64,000 nucleotides of DNA from Ponticoccus litoralis (lineage in GTDB: Bacteria > Pseudomonadota > Alphaproteobacteria > Rhodobacterales > Rhodobacteraceae), in contig NZ_JBDNCH010000002.1 in assembly GCF_039769985.1 (NCBI RefSeq), positions 2,914,001-2,978,000 on the forward strand, given 5' to 3'. Shown piece after piece: positions 8,560-19,484 of the stretch (position 1 is the first letter of the stretch; each line of letters opens with the position of its first letter). The translations under genes were made by a program, and so were the position numbers. Under the pieces are notes generated by a model that searched no databases, was not told where the DNA came from, and saw only the letters and a program-made list of their open reading frames with translations.

Positions 8560-8898
8560 ATGCTGACACTCCAATGCCCCTACTGCGGCATCATGGCCGA
8601 TGAAACCGAACTCAGCCCCGGCGGCGAGGCGCATCTGACGCGCTTCGGTCCCGGCAGCGGCGACGACGACTTCGAGGGCTACCTCTTCCTGCGCGAGAAC
8701 CCGCGCGGCGTGCATTTCGAACGCTGGCGCCACAGCTACGGCTGCGGCAAGTGGTTCCTTGCCGCCCGCGACACCACGACGATGCAGGTCTTCGGCACCT
8801 ACGCGGCGCAGACGACAGAGCCGCCCGCGTCAATCGTCGACGAGATCCGGGGCAGCAAACCCGGATTTTCCTGGCGCGACCTGTTCAAGCCGGCGTGA
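8560..8898 (+). CDS. soxD: Sarcosine oxidase subunit delta
   Basis: The 112-residue zinc-binding delta subunit of heterotetrameric sarcosine oxidase. The CPYC pair near residue 6 and the HSYGCGKWF segment supply the Cys/His zinc ligands, and GGEAHLTRFG, ENPRGVHFERWRH and RDTTTMQVF match the family. I start at ATG 8560, preceded by AGAAGGTGG. An upstream in-frame ATG at 8506 lies next to the terminator hairpin and is less likely. It precedes soxA by 66 bp, a gap containing one copy of the dispersed repeat. Confidence 0.93.
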   Translation: MLTLQCPYCGIMADETELSPGGEAHLTRFGPGSGDDDFEGYLFLRENPRGVHFERWRHSYGCGKWFLAARDTTTMQVFGTYAAQTTEPPASIVDEIRGSKPGFSWRDLFKPA

Positions 8899-8904
8899 CC
8901 GAAT

Positions 8905-8935
8905 GACCTTCTTCTCTGCAAAAATACTCGAATCC
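8905..8935 (-). repeat. Dispersed intergenic repeat, copy in the soxD-soxA gap
   Basis: Read on the minus strand the core is TCGAGTATTTTTGCAGAGAA followed by GAAGG. It matches the TATTT...CAGAGAAG core seen at 42520, 57547 and 62243. This copy is inside an operon. Confidence 0.55.
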
Positions 8936-8964
8936 GCGCCTGCCACGGGCGCAAGGGGGGCTGA

Positions 8965-11900
8965 ATGAGCACCAGACTGGCACAGGGCGGACGCCTCATC
9001 GACCGTTCCACCCGGGTTCCCTTCACCTTCGACGGCAAGCGCCTGACCGGCCTTGCCGGAGACACGCTGGCCTCGGCGCTGCTGGCCAACGACCAGATGC
9101 TGGTCGGGCGGTCCTTCAAGTACCACCGCCCGCGCGGCATCCTTGCCTCGGGCGCGGAAGAGCCCAACGGTCTGGTGAACCTCGGAGAGGGCAATACCCA
9201 CGAGCCGAACCAGCGCGTGACCATGACCGAGGTCTTCGAGGGGCTGACCGCCACCTCGCAGAACCGCTGGCCCTCGCTGGAAACCGATATCGGCGCGCTC
9301 AACGGCTTCTTCAGCCGCTTCCTGACCGCCGGTTTCTACTACAAGATGTTCATCCACCCGCGTCCGCTGTGGAAGCACGTCTACGAACCCTTCATCCGCA
9401 AGTCCGCCGGTCTGGGCAAGGCGCCGGACCCGGAGACCCGCGACCCGGACATCTACGAGCACTTCCACGTCCATACCGACCTGCTGATCGTCGGCGGCGG
9501 TGTGGCGGGGCTTCAGGCCGCGCTGGCCGCCGGGGCCTCGGGTGTGCAGGTCCTGCTGATGGAGATGGAGCCGCATCTGGGCGGTACGTGCCCCGGTCGA
9601 CGGCGGCACGGTCGGCGGCAAGCCGGTCGACGCTTGGATCGCAGAGACCCGCACCGCGCTGGAGGCCATGCCAAACGTGACCATCCGCACCCGCTGCATG
9701 GGCTCGGGCGTCTACGATCACGGCTATGCGCTGGGGTACGAGAAGGTCGCCGACCACGTTCCGGGCAGCGGCGCTCCGCGCCATCGCCTGTGGCGGGTCC
9801 GGGCGCGGCACATCCTGCTGGCGACCGGCGCGCTGGAGCGGCCCATCGCCTTTGCGGGCAACGACATTCCCGGCGTCATGCTGGCCTCGGCGGTGCGCGA
9901 CTACATCGTCAACTACGGCGTGTCCTCGGGCGACCGCACAGTGGTGGTGACCAACAACGACGACGCCTACCGCACCGCGCTGGCGGTGAAGAAGGCGGGC
10001 CTGAGCGTGCCCGCGATCATCGACACCCGCGTGCTGCCCATCGACTCCGCTCTGGTGGCAGAGGCCAAGGCGGCGGGCATCCGCGTGCTGGAAGGCATGG
10101 CCGTGGCCAAGGTCAAGGGCGGCAAGCGGGTCGAGGGTGTCGTGGTCTGCTCGCAGGCGGGCGAGGGCGCCATGATCGAGGAAATCGCCTGCGACGTGGT
10201 CGCCATGTCCGGCGGCTGGTCCCCGGCGGTGCACCTGTGGTCGCATTGCGGCGGCAAGCTGCTGTGGGATCCCGAGGCGGTCTGCTTCCGCCCCGATCCC
10301 AACCGCCCGCCCACCGGCGCCGAGGGCACCGCCTTCGTCAGCATCGCGGGCGCGGCCAACGGCCATATCGTCACCGGCCCGGTCCTGAAGGATGCCGCCC
10401 GCGCGGGTTTCGACGCCGCCGAGGGGCTGGGCGCCACGGTCACGCGCGTGGATGCGCCCGACAGCGACGCACCGGGCGAGGCGCCGGTCATGGCGGTCTG
10501 GCTGATGCCGCAGGGCGCCGGTCACGACCTGAAGATGAAATCCTGGCTGGATTTCCAGAACGACGTGAAGGTCTCGGACGTGCAGCTTGCGGCGCGCGAG
10601 GGCTTTGAATCCGTCGAACACGCCAAGCGCTACACCACGCTGGGCATGGCGACCGATCAGGGCAAACTGTCCAATATCAACGGACTGGCGATCCTGTCGG
10701 GCGCCTTGGGCAGCGACATCCCCGACGTCGGCACCACCACCTTCCGCCCGCCCTATACTCCCATCTCGATGGGGGCGATTGCGGGCGAGGCGCGCGGCGC
10801 GACCTTCCTGCCGCTGCGCAAGACGCCGATGCACGCCTGGCACGAGGCGCATGGCGCCGCGTGGGAGCCGGTCGGCCACTGGCGCCGTCCCTACTGCTTC
10901 CCCAGGGCGGGCGAAAGCAAGCACGACGCCGTCACGCGCGAGATCAGGGCCACGCGTGACAGCCTTGGCCTGCTGGATGCCTCGACGCTGGGCAAGATCA
11001 TCGTCAAGGGGCCGGACGCGGGCCGCTTCCTCGACATGCTCTACACCAACATGATGAGCACCCTGCCGGTCGGCAAATGCCGCTACGGGCTGATGTGCAA
11101 CGAGAACGGCTTCCTGATGGACGACGGTGTCGTGGCGCGGATCGACGAGGATACCTTCCTCTGCCACACCACCACCGGCGGCGCGGACAGCATCCATGCC
11201 CACATGGAGGACTGGTTGCAGTGCGAGTGGTGGGACTGGAAGGTCTACACCGCCAACGTGACCGAGCAATACGCGCAGATCGCCGTGGTCGGCCCCAAGG
11301 CCCGCAAGGTGCTGGAAAAGCTTGGCGGCATGGACCTGTCGAAAGAGGCGATGCCCTTCATGACATGGGCCGACGGGCGCCTTGGCGGCATCCCGGTGCG
11401 GGTCTACCGGATCTCCTTCTCGGGCGAACTGAGCTACGAGATTGCCGCCCCGGCGGCGCAGGGCCTCGCCCTGTGGGAGATGCTGCATGCGGCGGGCGAA
11501 GAGTTCAACGCGACCCCCTACGGCACCGAGGCGCTGCACGTCATGCGGGCCGAGAAGGGCTTCATCATGATCGGCGACGAGACCGACGGCACCGTGATCC
11601 CGCAGGATCTGGGCCTTGGCTGGGCGATCTCGAAGAAGAAAGAGGACTACCTCGGCAAGCGCGCCCAGACCCGCAGCCACATGGACAACCCCGACCGCTG
11701 GCAGCTGGTGGGGCTGGAAACGCTGGACGGATCGGTCCTGCCGGACGGGGCGCTGGCTGTGGCAGAGGGAAAGACTGTGAACGGCCAGCGGCAGACGCAG
11801 GGGCGCGTGACCTCGTCCTACTACTCGCCCACGCTGGACCGGGGCATCGCCATGGGCCTTGTCCACAACGGCCCCGACCGCATGGGCGAAGAGATCGATT

Positions 11901-11989
11901 TCATGAAGGAAGACGGCGAGACCAAGATGCGCGCGCGCATCGTCTCGGCGGTGTTCTTCGACCCCGAAGGAGAGAAGCAGAATGTCTGA
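8965..11989 (+). CDS. soxA: Sarcosine oxidase subunit alpha (one apparent 1-nt insertion)
   Basis: The large subunit of heterotetrameric sarcosine oxidase. It binds NAD+ and, through its C-terminal aminomethyltransferase-like (GCV_T) domain, folate that accepts the methyl group. Domain order: N-terminal Fer2_4-like region (about 17-105), dinucleotide-binding LLIVGGGVAG (173-182), the SoxA A3 region, then GCV_T from about residue 620 to the end. The frame breaks at 9589, where an extra T follows GGTACG. Without it the protein continues APVDGGTVGGKPVDAW and reaches 1007 residues, the normal size. Its stop overlaps the soxG start by 8 bp. Confidence 0.93.
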
Positions 11990-12554
11990 TCCTGTCCTGC
12001 CGCTGGGCGGCGCCTCTTTCGAGGGGCTGTGCCATATCGCCGAACACGGGCCGCAGGGCTGCGTGCTGATCCGGGGCGACCTTGCCACCGCGGCGCTGAA
12101 GAATGCCGCGACCGGGCTGACCGGCGTCGACATGCCGGGCACGCGCGGCGCGGCGGGCAACGGCGAGCGCGGCATCCTGTGGATGTCGCCGGACGAGCTG
12201 CTGCTGCTGCTGCCCCGGGCCGAGGCGGCGCAGGCCGCTCTGGAGCTTCAGGGCCAGCTGGGCGGCAGCCATGCCCTTGTGGCCGATGTCTCGGACATGC
12301 GGGCGCATTTCCTTCTGACCGGCCCGATGGTCCGCGAGGTTCTGGCCAAGCTGACGCCCGCCGACCTCTCGCCCGAGGCCTTCGGCCCCGGGGAACTGCG
12401 CCGCACCAAGGTCGGGCAGGTTGCGGCGGGCCTGTGGATGCGCGACGCCCGGACGGTGCAGCTGTTCTGTTTCCGCTCCGTCGCGGACTACATGTTCGCC
12501 CTGCTCAAGACCGCCGCGGCCCCGAACAGCGCCGTCGGCTATTTCCGGGAGTAA
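11982..12554 (+). CDS. soxG: Sarcosine oxidase subunit gamma
   Basis: The 190-residue gamma subunit, last gene of the sarcosine oxidase operon. Family features include GERGILWMSPDELLLLLPRA, HALVADVSDMRAHFLLTGP and FCFRSVADYMFALLKTAA. It overlaps soxA, which supports coupled translation of the two interacting subunits. It is intact, with no frameshift. Confidence 0.93.
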   Translation: MSDPVLPLGGASFEGLCHIAEHGPQGCVLIRGDLATAALKNAATGLTGVDMPGTRGAAGNGERGILWMSPDELLLLLPRAEAAQAALELQGQLGGSHALVADVSDMRAHFLLTGPMVREVLAKLTPADLSPEAFGPGELRRTKVGQVAAGLWMRDARTVQLFCFRSVADYMFALLKTAAAPNSAVGYFRE

Positions 12555-12630
12555 TCTGCGACAGCGGTTGCCATGGCGGGTGCGGGGACCGATAGTCGCA
12601 GGACGTTCCCGCCCCGGTAAAGGAGCCGCC

Positions 12631-13050
12631 ATGCGCCGGATCGCCCTTGCCTTCCTCGCGCTGACCGCTCTGGCAGCCCTGACCGCCCCGGCTGCGGCCA
12701 GCGTCATGGCCTATCAGTGCCACTTCCCGCAGTCGCGCGACCGCGACTGGGTGCAGCCGCTGATCTTCTTCGGCCATGACACGCGCAGCGGGCGGGTGGT
12801 GATCTCGGACGCCGGGATCCTGCATTTCAACGAGGGTCAGCCCGCCGAGGGCCGGGTCGAGGTCACGGGGGCAGAGATCACCGTGCACTGGCAGGTGCGG
12901 ATGCGCGGGGCCTTCAACATGCGCGTGCTGATGACCTACCGTGCCCGCATCGACCGCCGCACCGGCCAGGTCACCGTTCTGGCGCTGGGGCGCGGGCAGG
13001 GCATCCGCCAGGAACGCAGGGGCCAATGCGAGATGCGCGAACTTTCGTGA
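12631..13050 (+). CDS. Secreted hypothetical protein
   Basis: A 139-residue protein with a clear signal peptide (MRRIALAFLALTALAAL..., cleavage near AAAS at 21-24). The mature part is mostly beta-prone with one Cys near the start (YQCHFPQ) and one near the end (GQCEMREL), which could form a disulfide. GGAG sits six bases before ATG 12631. It follows soxG by 76 bp on the same strand and may be a read-through gene. I do not recognise a named family. Confidence 0.75.
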   Translation: MRRIALAFLALTALAALTAPAAASVMAYQCHFPQSRDRDWVQPLIFFGHDTRSGRVVISDAGILHFNEGQPAEGRVEVTGAEITVHWQVRMRGAFNMRVLMTYRARIDRRTGQVTVLALGRGQGIRQERRGQCEMRELS

Positions 13051-13145
13051 CTCCAGCATGTTTCCGCCGTCACGAACCCTTGACGCGGGGTGACTGGCGA
13101 GACACGTATGACGCAGCACCACAACCGTAACGAAAGGGGCCCCTC

Positions 13146-13746
13146 ATGGCTTTTGAACTTCCTGATCTTCCTTACGCACACGATGCGCTGGCCAGCCAGG
13201 GCATGAGCCAGGAGACGCTGGAGTATCACCACGATATCCACCACAAGGCCTATGTCGACAACGGCAACAAGCTGATCGCGGGCACCGAGTGGGAAGGCAA
13301 GTCGGTCGAAGAGATCGTCAAGGGCACCTATGACGCCAACGCCGTTGCCCAGTCGGGTATCTTCAACAACGCGTCGCAGCACTGGAACCACGCCCAGTTC
13401 TGGGAAATGATGGGCCCGGGCAATGCCGGCATGCCCTCCGAGCTGGAAGCCGCCATCAAGGAAAGCTTCGGCACCGTCGAAGACTTCAAGGAAAAGTTCT
13501 CGTACCGCCGGTGCCGGTCAGTTCGGCTCCGGCTGGGCCTGGCTGGTGAAGGACACTGACGGTTCGCTGAAGGTGACCAAGACCGAGAACGGCGTGAACC
13601 CGCTGTGCTTCGGCCAGACCGCTCTGCTGGGTTGCGACGTGTGGGAACATTCCTACTACATCGACTTCCGCAACAAGCGCCCGGCCTACCTGGCAAACTT
13701 CCTCGACAACCTGGTGAACTGGGAAAACGTGGCCTCGCGCCTGTAA
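13146..13746 (+). CDS. sodB: Superoxide dismutase, Fe/Mn family (one apparent 1-nt insertion)
   Basis: Converts superoxide to hydrogen peroxide and oxygen in the cytoplasm. Metal ligands are visible: His in EYHHDIHHKAYVD (about residue 28), His in HWNHAQFW, and Asp and His in CDVWEHSYYIDF. An extra T at 13503 (after TTCTCG) breaks the frame. Removing it gives KEKFSTAGAGQFGSGWAWL and a 199-residue protein, the normal length. AAAGGGGC precedes the ATG. It is monocistronic, with a strong terminator right after. The sequence is nearer to Fe-type than Mn-type, but metal choice is not certain. Confidence 0.93.
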
Positions 13747-13770
13747 GCCCTTCGACCGGTTCGAAACGGA

Positions 13771-13797
13771 ACGCCCCGGCAAACGCCGGGGCGTTTC
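13771..13797 (+). terminator. Rho-independent terminator after sodB
   Basis: A perfect 10-bp stem, ACGCCCCGGC with GCCGGGGCGT, has an AAAC loop and is followed by TTCGCGTTT. It lies 25 bp after the sodB stop. Confidence 0.8.
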
Positions 13798-14053
13798 GCG
13801 TTTGGGGGCGCTGGAAACGCATCCCCGGGGCCACGTGCCCGCCGCCGAGGGTGCGCTGATATCCTTGCGTTTTCAAAGCAGTGGCCGGCGATCCGGATTT
13901 CGCTGCCCCTTGCCCCGAACCCTGCCGCCCCGGCGCGGTCCCGCGCCGTGAGGGCCGGTGGCCGCAGGCACCCCGGGACCGCGCGGCCCCCGTCACTGGC
14001 TTGCAGCCCCCCGCGTCCGGGCGTAGGTCTTCCGGGTACAGGCGGGAGGTGAC

Positions 14054-15005
14054 ATGTCAACGCAACGCTCGGGTGTCCTTGCCATCATCGGCGCCTGCAT
14101 CATCTGGGGCCTGTCCCCGCTCTATTACAAGCTGCTGACCCATGTGCCGCCGCTGGAACTGCTGGCGCATCGCACCGTCTGGTCGCTGGTGGTCTTTGCC
14201 GGGCTTCTGGGCCTGCAGGGGCGGTTGGGCCGCATCCGCGTGGCAATGTCCTCGCGCCGCGATGCGCTGATCCTGACGGCGGCGGCGCTGCTGATCTCGG
14301 CCAACTGGTTCTTCTTCATCTTCTCGGTGCAGGTCGGGCGGGTGACCGAAACCTCGATGGGCTACTATATCCAGCCGTTGCTGGTGGTCCTTCTGGGGGT
14401 CTTCGTGCTGAAGGAGCGCCTTGGCCCGCTGCAATGGCTGGCAATCGGGCTGGCGGCGGCGGGGGTCGCGCAGCTGACATGGGGCCTGGGCGCCGCGCCT
14501 TGGATATCCCTGCTGCTGGCCTCGACCTTCGCGCTATACGGGTTGCTGAAGAAAAGCCTCTCGGTCGGCCCGGTTGTCTCGGTCACCACCGAGGTGCTGA
14601 TCCTGACGCCGCTCGCGGTGGTCTGGCTGGCCTGGGTGCATCTGCGCGGCGAGGGCCTGTTCGGACAGGACCTCTATACCTCGGCGCTGCTGATCCTCTC
14701 GGGGCTGCTGACCGCGCTGCCGCTGATCCTCTTCTCGTCGGGCGCGCAGAAGGTCAGCATGGTGACGCTTGGCCTTGTGCAGTATCTCAACCCGACGATG
14801 CAGTTCTTCCTTGCGGCGGTGATCTTTGCCGAGCCGCTGACCGGCTGGCACGTCACCGCCTTTGTGATGATCTGGACGGCGCTGGCGATCTACACCGCCG
14901 TCACCCTGCGTCAGGAAAGGGCGCGGCGCAGGATCGTCATGACCTCTTCGGCAGAGGCGGCGGCACTGGACGAAATCCAGCAGCGAGCGTTCTGCAAAGC
15001 CCTGA
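14054..15005 (+). CDS. rarD: EamA/RarD-family transporter
   Basis: A ten-helix EamA-superfamily permease of the RarD type. The N-terminus IIGACIIWGLSPLYYKLL and the middle GYYIQPLLVVLLGVFVLKER are typical, and the second repeat holds LVQYLNPTMQFFLAAVIFAE. As written, the frame runs on past the usual end. An extra base at about 14966 (CACTGG where CATGG is expected) is shared with the converging LOG gene. Removing it stops RarD at 15003-15005 with 316 residues, so the tails of the two genes overlap by about 95 bp. The transported substrate is unknown. Confidence 0.87.
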
Positions 15006-15463
15006 TCGACGACGTGCTCCATCAGGGCGCGCAGCGGCCCCCAGTAGCCCGCCACGTCCATCAGCACGATGGGCTTCGAGTGCAGGCCAAGCTGGCGCCA
15101 AGTCAGCACCTCGAAGAATTCGTCGAGCGACCCGGCGCCGCCCGGCATCACCACGACCGCGTCGGCGTTCATCACCATGACCTTCTTGCGCTCGTGCATG
15201 GTCTCGGTGACGATGAATTTCGTCAGGTCGGTCTTGCCGACTTCTAGGCTCAGCAGGTGCGTCGGGATTACGCCGAAGGTTTCGGCGCCGCCGGTCTGCG
15301 CCGCCCGCGCGACGGTGCCCATCAGGCCCACGTCGCCCGCGCCGTAGACCAGCCGCCAGCCCTCGGACGCGATGGCGCCGCCGAGGGCCTCGGCTTCGGA
15401 CGCATAGGCGGGCAGGGCGCCCGCCCGCGAACCGCAATAGACACAGATTGAGAATTTTGTCAT
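14911..15463 (-). CDS. LOG-family protein (cytokinin riboside 5'-monophosphate phosphoribohydrolase type)
   Basis: A TIGR00730-type nucleoside monophosphate phosphoribohydrolase. It has the N-terminal SICVYCGSRAG, the phosphate-binding GGAGSLDEFFEVLTW motif and the ERKKVM segment. The final part is frameshifted near 14966. Correcting CACTGG to CATGG gives GFAERSLLDFVHAAASAEEV and a stop at 14911-14913, 183 residues, the expected size. It converges on rarD with overlapping 3' ends. In bacteria such enzymes cleave AMP or cytokinin nucleotides; the physiological role here is unknown. Confidence 0.88.
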
Positions 15464-15568
15464 GGCTGCCCGCCTCTTGGTGGATTTTCCGCTTTTGACC
15501 CTTGTTACCGGGTGGTTTATACACGCTCAACTGCCCTTTTCCGCGATGGGGGTCGCGGAGGGGGGCCT

Positions 15569-17212
15569 GTGACCGGAACGACTGCCATGAGCAAGACAGG
15601 ACTCTACCTCGCCGTGACCGCGGCCGCGACCGCCGGGGCCGTGGCCACGGGCATCGCCAGCGGTGTGATCACGCTGCCCGGATCCGACGACCCGCAGGTG
15701 CCGGCGCTGGCAAGCCGAGAGGCCGCATCGCCGGACACGCCCGCCCCCTCCGCTGACACCGATCCCGCCGTCGAGGCCAGACCCGCCGCTGACGCCGAGC
15801 CTGTCGCGAAAGCCGCCGGGGCCGACCCGGCTTCTGACCCCGATCTTGCCACGGAGGGTGCCGGGGCCGATCCCGCCCTTGCCGATCAAGCGCCCGGGCG
15901 CGCAGCCGACCCGGTTTCCGTCGCCGCGCCGGTCTTCGACCTCGTGCGGGCGGAAACCGACGGGGCCGCGCTGGTGGCCGGGGCCGCCGCGCCCGGCGCC
16001 CTGCTGGAGCTTCTGGTGAACGGCGAACCGGTCGAAACCGTCGACGTGGGCGGTGACGGCAAGTTCTCGGCCTTTGTCGCGCTGCCGCAGGACGGGGCCG
16101 TGCTGGCCCTGCGCATGTCCGTGGAGGGCGAGACGCTGCTGTCCGAGACCGAGGTGATCGTCGCGCCCGTCGATCTTGTCGCCGCGCTGGAAAGCCCGCA
16201 GGCCCTGTCGCAGACGCCCGCCGCGCCCGGCGCTGCCGGGGTTCCGGCAGGGTCCGGCCCCGATGCGCACTCCGTGGCCGACCCGGGCCTTGCCGGTGGC
16301 GCCGACCCGCGCGCGCCGCAGGCCTCGGACCCCGATACCGCCGCCCGCGCGGTGCCGCTGCCCCGCGCCGGAGAGGCCCCCACGCCGCTGGCGGCGCAGG
16401 ATGACGCGGTGGGTCAGACGCCGCAGGTGCCCGGCAGCTCGACCGCGCGCCCGGCGCAGGAGGCACTGGCGACGCTGCGGCTGGAGGCGGCGGACGGTCC
16501 GCCCGCTTCGTCCCCCGGGAGCCGCGCCGAACCCGCGTCGGTCATCGCCAGCGCCGATCCCTCCCGCGTACCCGGCGCCGCAGAGACCGCCACCCTTGAC
16601 GCCCTGCCGCGCGATCCGGCCATCGGCGCCCGCAGCCAGACTGCCGCCGCCGCCGCGCCCGACGGTTCCTCGGGCGGGCCGACGGTTCTGGTGTCCGGCC
16701 CGAGCGGGGTCGAGGTGCTTCAGACCGCGCCGCTGTCGCCGGGGGACGTGGCGCTCGACTCGATCAGCTACGATGCCGAGGGCGACGTGCTGCTGTCCGG
16801 TCGCGGCGAGGATACCGGCTTTGTGCGGGTCTACCTCGACAATACGCCGGTCTCGACCTCGCGCATCCGCGAGGACGGGCGCTGGCGCATCGTCCTCCCC
16901 GAGATCGACACCGGCACCTACACGCTGCGGGTGGATCAGCTGGACGCGCAGGGCGCCGTGACCGCCCGGGTCGAAAGCCCCTTCCTGCGCGAAAGCGCCG
17001 AGGCTCTGGAGACCGCGACCGCGCTGGCGCAGGGGCCGATCACCTCGGTGATCGTGCAGCCCGGCAACACGCTGTGGGGCATCTCGAAGGGCCGCTACGG
17101 CGACGGGCTGGACTACCTACGCATCTACGAGGCCAACCGCGACCGCATCCGCGACCCCGACCTGATCTATCCCGGCCAGCTTTTCGAGCTGCCCGAAACC
17201 CGGACAGAGTGA
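15569..17212 (+). CDS. LysM peptidoglycan-binding protein with Ig-like domain
   Basis: About 547 residues from a GTG at 15569 preceded by GGAGG with a seven-base gap; an in-frame ATG at 15587 is the alternative. A short N-terminal membrane segment (LYLAVTAAATAGAVATGIA) is followed by a long Ala/Pro/Asp-rich disordered region broken by a beta module (about residues 125-215). An Ig-like beta domain follows (about 410-500, with GFVRVYLDNTPVSTSRI). The C-terminal LysM domain has GNTLWGISKGRYGDGLDY and IYPGQLFELP. It is probably an anchored periplasmic protein that binds peptidoglycan. Confidence 0.85.
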   Translation: MTGTTAMSKTGLYLAVTAAATAGAVATGIASGVITLPGSDDPQVPALASREAASPDTPAPSADTDPAVEARPAADAEPVAKAAGADPASDPDLATEGAGADPALADQAPGRAADPVSVAAPVFDLVRAETDGAALVAGAAAPGALLELLVNGEPVETVDVGGDGKFSAFVALPQDGAVLALRMSVEGETLLSETEVIVAPVDLVAALESPQALSQTPAAPGAAGVPAGSGPDAHSVADPGLAGGADPRAPQASDPDTAARAVPLPRAGEAPTPLAAQDDAVGQTPQVPGSSTARPAQEALATLRLEAADGPPASSPGSRAEPASVIASADPSRVPGAAETATLDALPRDPAIGARSQTAAAAAPDGSSGGPTVLVSGPSGVEVLQTAPLSPGDVALDSISYDAEGDVLLSGRGEDTGFVRVYLDNTPVSTSRIREDGRWRIVLPEIDTGTYTLRVDQLDAQGAVTARVESPFLRESAEALETATALAQGPITSVIVQPGNTLWGISKGRYGDGLDYLRIYEANRDRIRDPDLIYPGQLFELPETRTE

Positions 17213-17327
17213 CGCCGGGCCGCCGGTTCGGGGCAGGGCGCGCGGCGCCTGCCACCGCTCTGTGCGCTGCCGCACTGGCCTTCCCGGCTGCGGCACCCTA
17301 GGTAGGGAGGCCGAGACCGGAGCACCC

Positions 17328-19142
17328 ATGACAGACCAGCCCCCCGCAGACATCGCACAGGCAGAGCGCCGCTCTGGCTGGCGCACCATCCGCCGCGTCG
17401 GCCCCTACCTCTGGCCCGAGGGGCAGACATGGGTGAAACGCCGCGTGGTGATCGCGCTGGGGTTCCTCGTGCTGGCCAAGGTGATCGCGGTCTTCACCCC
17501 GATCCTCTACAAGCAGGCGGTCGACACCCTGTCGGGCGAGGGCGCGTCGGACCTGATGCTGGGCGCCGTCGGCCTGACCGTGGCCTATGGCCTGGCGCGG
17601 CTGATGAACGTGGGCTTCCAGCAGCTGCGCGACGCGGTCTTCGCCAAGGTCGGCCAGCGCGCGCTGCGGCAACTGGCGCTGGAGACCTTCACCCATATCC
17701 ACCGCCTGTCCCTGCGCTACCACATCACCCGCAAGACCGGCGGCCTCAGCCGCATCATCGAGCGCGGCGTGAAGGGCGTCGAGTTCCTGCTGCGCTTCCT
17801 TTTGTTCTCGATCGGGCCGCTGGCGCTGGAACTGGCCCTCGTTGCCATCGTGCTCTTCTTCCTCTTCGACGTCTGGTATCTGGTCGTCGTGGTGGGGGTC
17901 GTGGCGCTTTACGTCGCCTTCACCTTCAAGGTGACCGAATGGCGGGTGAAGCTGCGCCGCGAGATGAACAAGCAGGACACCGATGCCAACCAGAAGGCCA
18001 TCGACAGCCTGCTGAACTTCGAGACGGTCAAGTATTTCGGCGCCGAGAGCCGCGAGGCCGCGCGCTACGACCGCGCCATGGAAGGCTACGAGGCGGCGGC
18101 GGTGAAGACCGCGACCTCGCTTGCGGCGCTGAATACCGGTCAGTCGCTGATCATCACCTCGGGCCTCGTCGCGGTCATGGTCATGGCGGCGGTAGGCGTG
18201 CAGAACGGCGCGCTGACCGTGGGCGACTTCGTCATGGTCAACGCCTACATGATCCAGATCACCATGCCGCTGAACTTTCTCGGCACCGTCTACCGCGAGA
18301 TCCGGCAGGCGCTGGTCGATATGGGAGAGATGTTCGACCTTCTGGAACAGCCGCAAGAGGTGCAGGACAAGCCCGGCGCCCCCGCGCTGGACGTGGCGGG
18401 CGGGGCGGTGACGCTGGACGGCGTGGTCTTTGGCTACGACGCGGCGCGGCCGATCCTGAAGGGCGTCTCGGTCGATGTGCCCGCCGGGCAGAACGTCGCG
18501 CTGGTGGGGCCCTCGGGCTCGGGCAAGTCGACCATCGGGCGGCTGCTCTTCCGCTTCTACGATGTGCAGGGCGGGGCGATCCGCATCGACGGGCAGGACC
18601 TGCGGGATGTGACGCAGGCCTCGCTGCATGCGGCCATCGGGGTGGTGCCGCAGGACACGGTGCTGTTCAACGACACGATCCGCTACAATATCGCCTATGG
18701 CCGCGACGGCGCCTCTCAGGCGGAGGTCGAGGATGCGGCGCGGGCGGCGCAGATCCACGACTTCATCACCTCGTTGCCGGAAGGCTACGACACGCAGGTG
18801 GGCGAACGCGGGCTGAAGCTGTCGGGCGGCGAAAAGCAGCGCGTGGGCATCGCGCGCACGCTGCTGAAGAACCCGCCGATCCTGCTGCTGGACGAGGCGA
18901 CGTCGGCGCTGGACACCGAAACCGAGGCCTCGATCCAGGAGGCGCTGCGCCGCGCCGGAGAGGGGCGGACCGTCATCACAATCGCGCACCGCCTGTCGAC
19001 CATCGCCGATGCCGACCGGATCGTGGTCCTGCAGGACGGCGAGGTGGTCGAGGAAGGCACGCACGAGGCGCTGCTTCTGCGGCAGGGGCGTTATGCCCAG
19101 CTTTGGGCGCGCCAGCAGGCCGAGGATGTGGAGGCGGCCTAG
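17328..19142 (+). CDS. ABC transporter ATP-binding/permease protein, Atm1/HMT1 type
   Basis: A 604-residue half-transporter with a six-helix membrane domain (about 40-345) followed by its ATPase. The ATPase has Walker A GPSGSGKST (about 394-402), signature LSGGEKQR (about 498-505), Walker B ILLLDEATS and the H-loop TIAHRLST. The region SRIIERGVKGVEFLLRF and the overall layout match Atm1-like exporters of glutathione or Fe-S related compounds. GGTAGGGAGG lies upstream of ATG 17328. It is intact. Confidence 0.9.
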   Translation: MTDQPPADIAQAERRSGWRTIRRVGPYLWPEGQTWVKRRVVIALGFLVLAKVIAVFTPILYKQAVDTLSGEGASDLMLGAVGLTVAYGLARLMNVGFQQLRDAVFAKVGQRALRQLALETFTHIHRLSLRYHITRKTGGLSRIIERGVKGVEFLLRFLLFSIGPLALELALVAIVLFFLFDVWYLVVVVGVVALYVAFTFKVTEWRVKLRREMNKQDTDANQKAIDSLLNFETVKYFGAESREAARYDRAMEGYEAAAVKTATSLAALNTGQSLIITSGLVAVMVMAAVGVQNGALTVGDFVMVNAYMIQITMPLNFLGTVYREIRQALVDMGEMFDLLEQPQEVQDKPGAPALDVAGGAVTLDGVVFGYDAARPILKGVSVDVPAGQNVALVGPSGSGKSTIGRLLFRFYDVQGGAIRIDGQDLRDVTQASLHAAIGVVPQDTVLFNDTIRYNIAYGRDGASQAEVEDAARAAQIHDFITSLPEGYDTQVGERGLKLSGGEKQRVGIARTLLKNPPILLLDEATSALDTETEASIQEALRRAGEGRTVITIAHRLSTIADADRIVVLQDGEVVEEGTHEALLLRQGRYAQLWARQQAEDVEAA

Positions 19143-19484
19143 GGAGGCAGCGGGCCGGGGCCTGGATGTGAGGCAGGGCCGACCAGCGGCTCGGCTGACA
19201 GCGCCATCGGGATGGTTGCTGACAGGGGGCCGCGGCGCGTCGCGTGACAGGGCTGTCCGGCTCCCGCGTGAAAAGACGATCCGCCCAGGCGTTTGAGGGG
19301 CCACCGGGCGGGGCCTTGGGCCGGTTGGCCTGTCCGCGGCGCGCTGTCCGCCATCCCCGGCCTCCGCGGCAGCGCGCAAAAACCCGGCAGACCTGCATCA
19401 GCGCAGGGGCGCTGCGCCGTGCTGTCTCTTTCTTAACCCCGCATTTGGCTTTAAATTGGGGAAAAACAACGGAGCGACCGCGCC
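19143..19484. other. Intergenic region, no gene seen
   Basis: 342 bp between the ABC exporter and the C26 amidotransferase. I see no conserved frame in any direction. The last 60 bp are A+T-rich for this genome (TTTCTTAACC, then GGCTTTAAATTGGGG), so the promoter of the following gene probably lies there; a precise -35/-10 pair cannot be assigned. Confidence 0.6.
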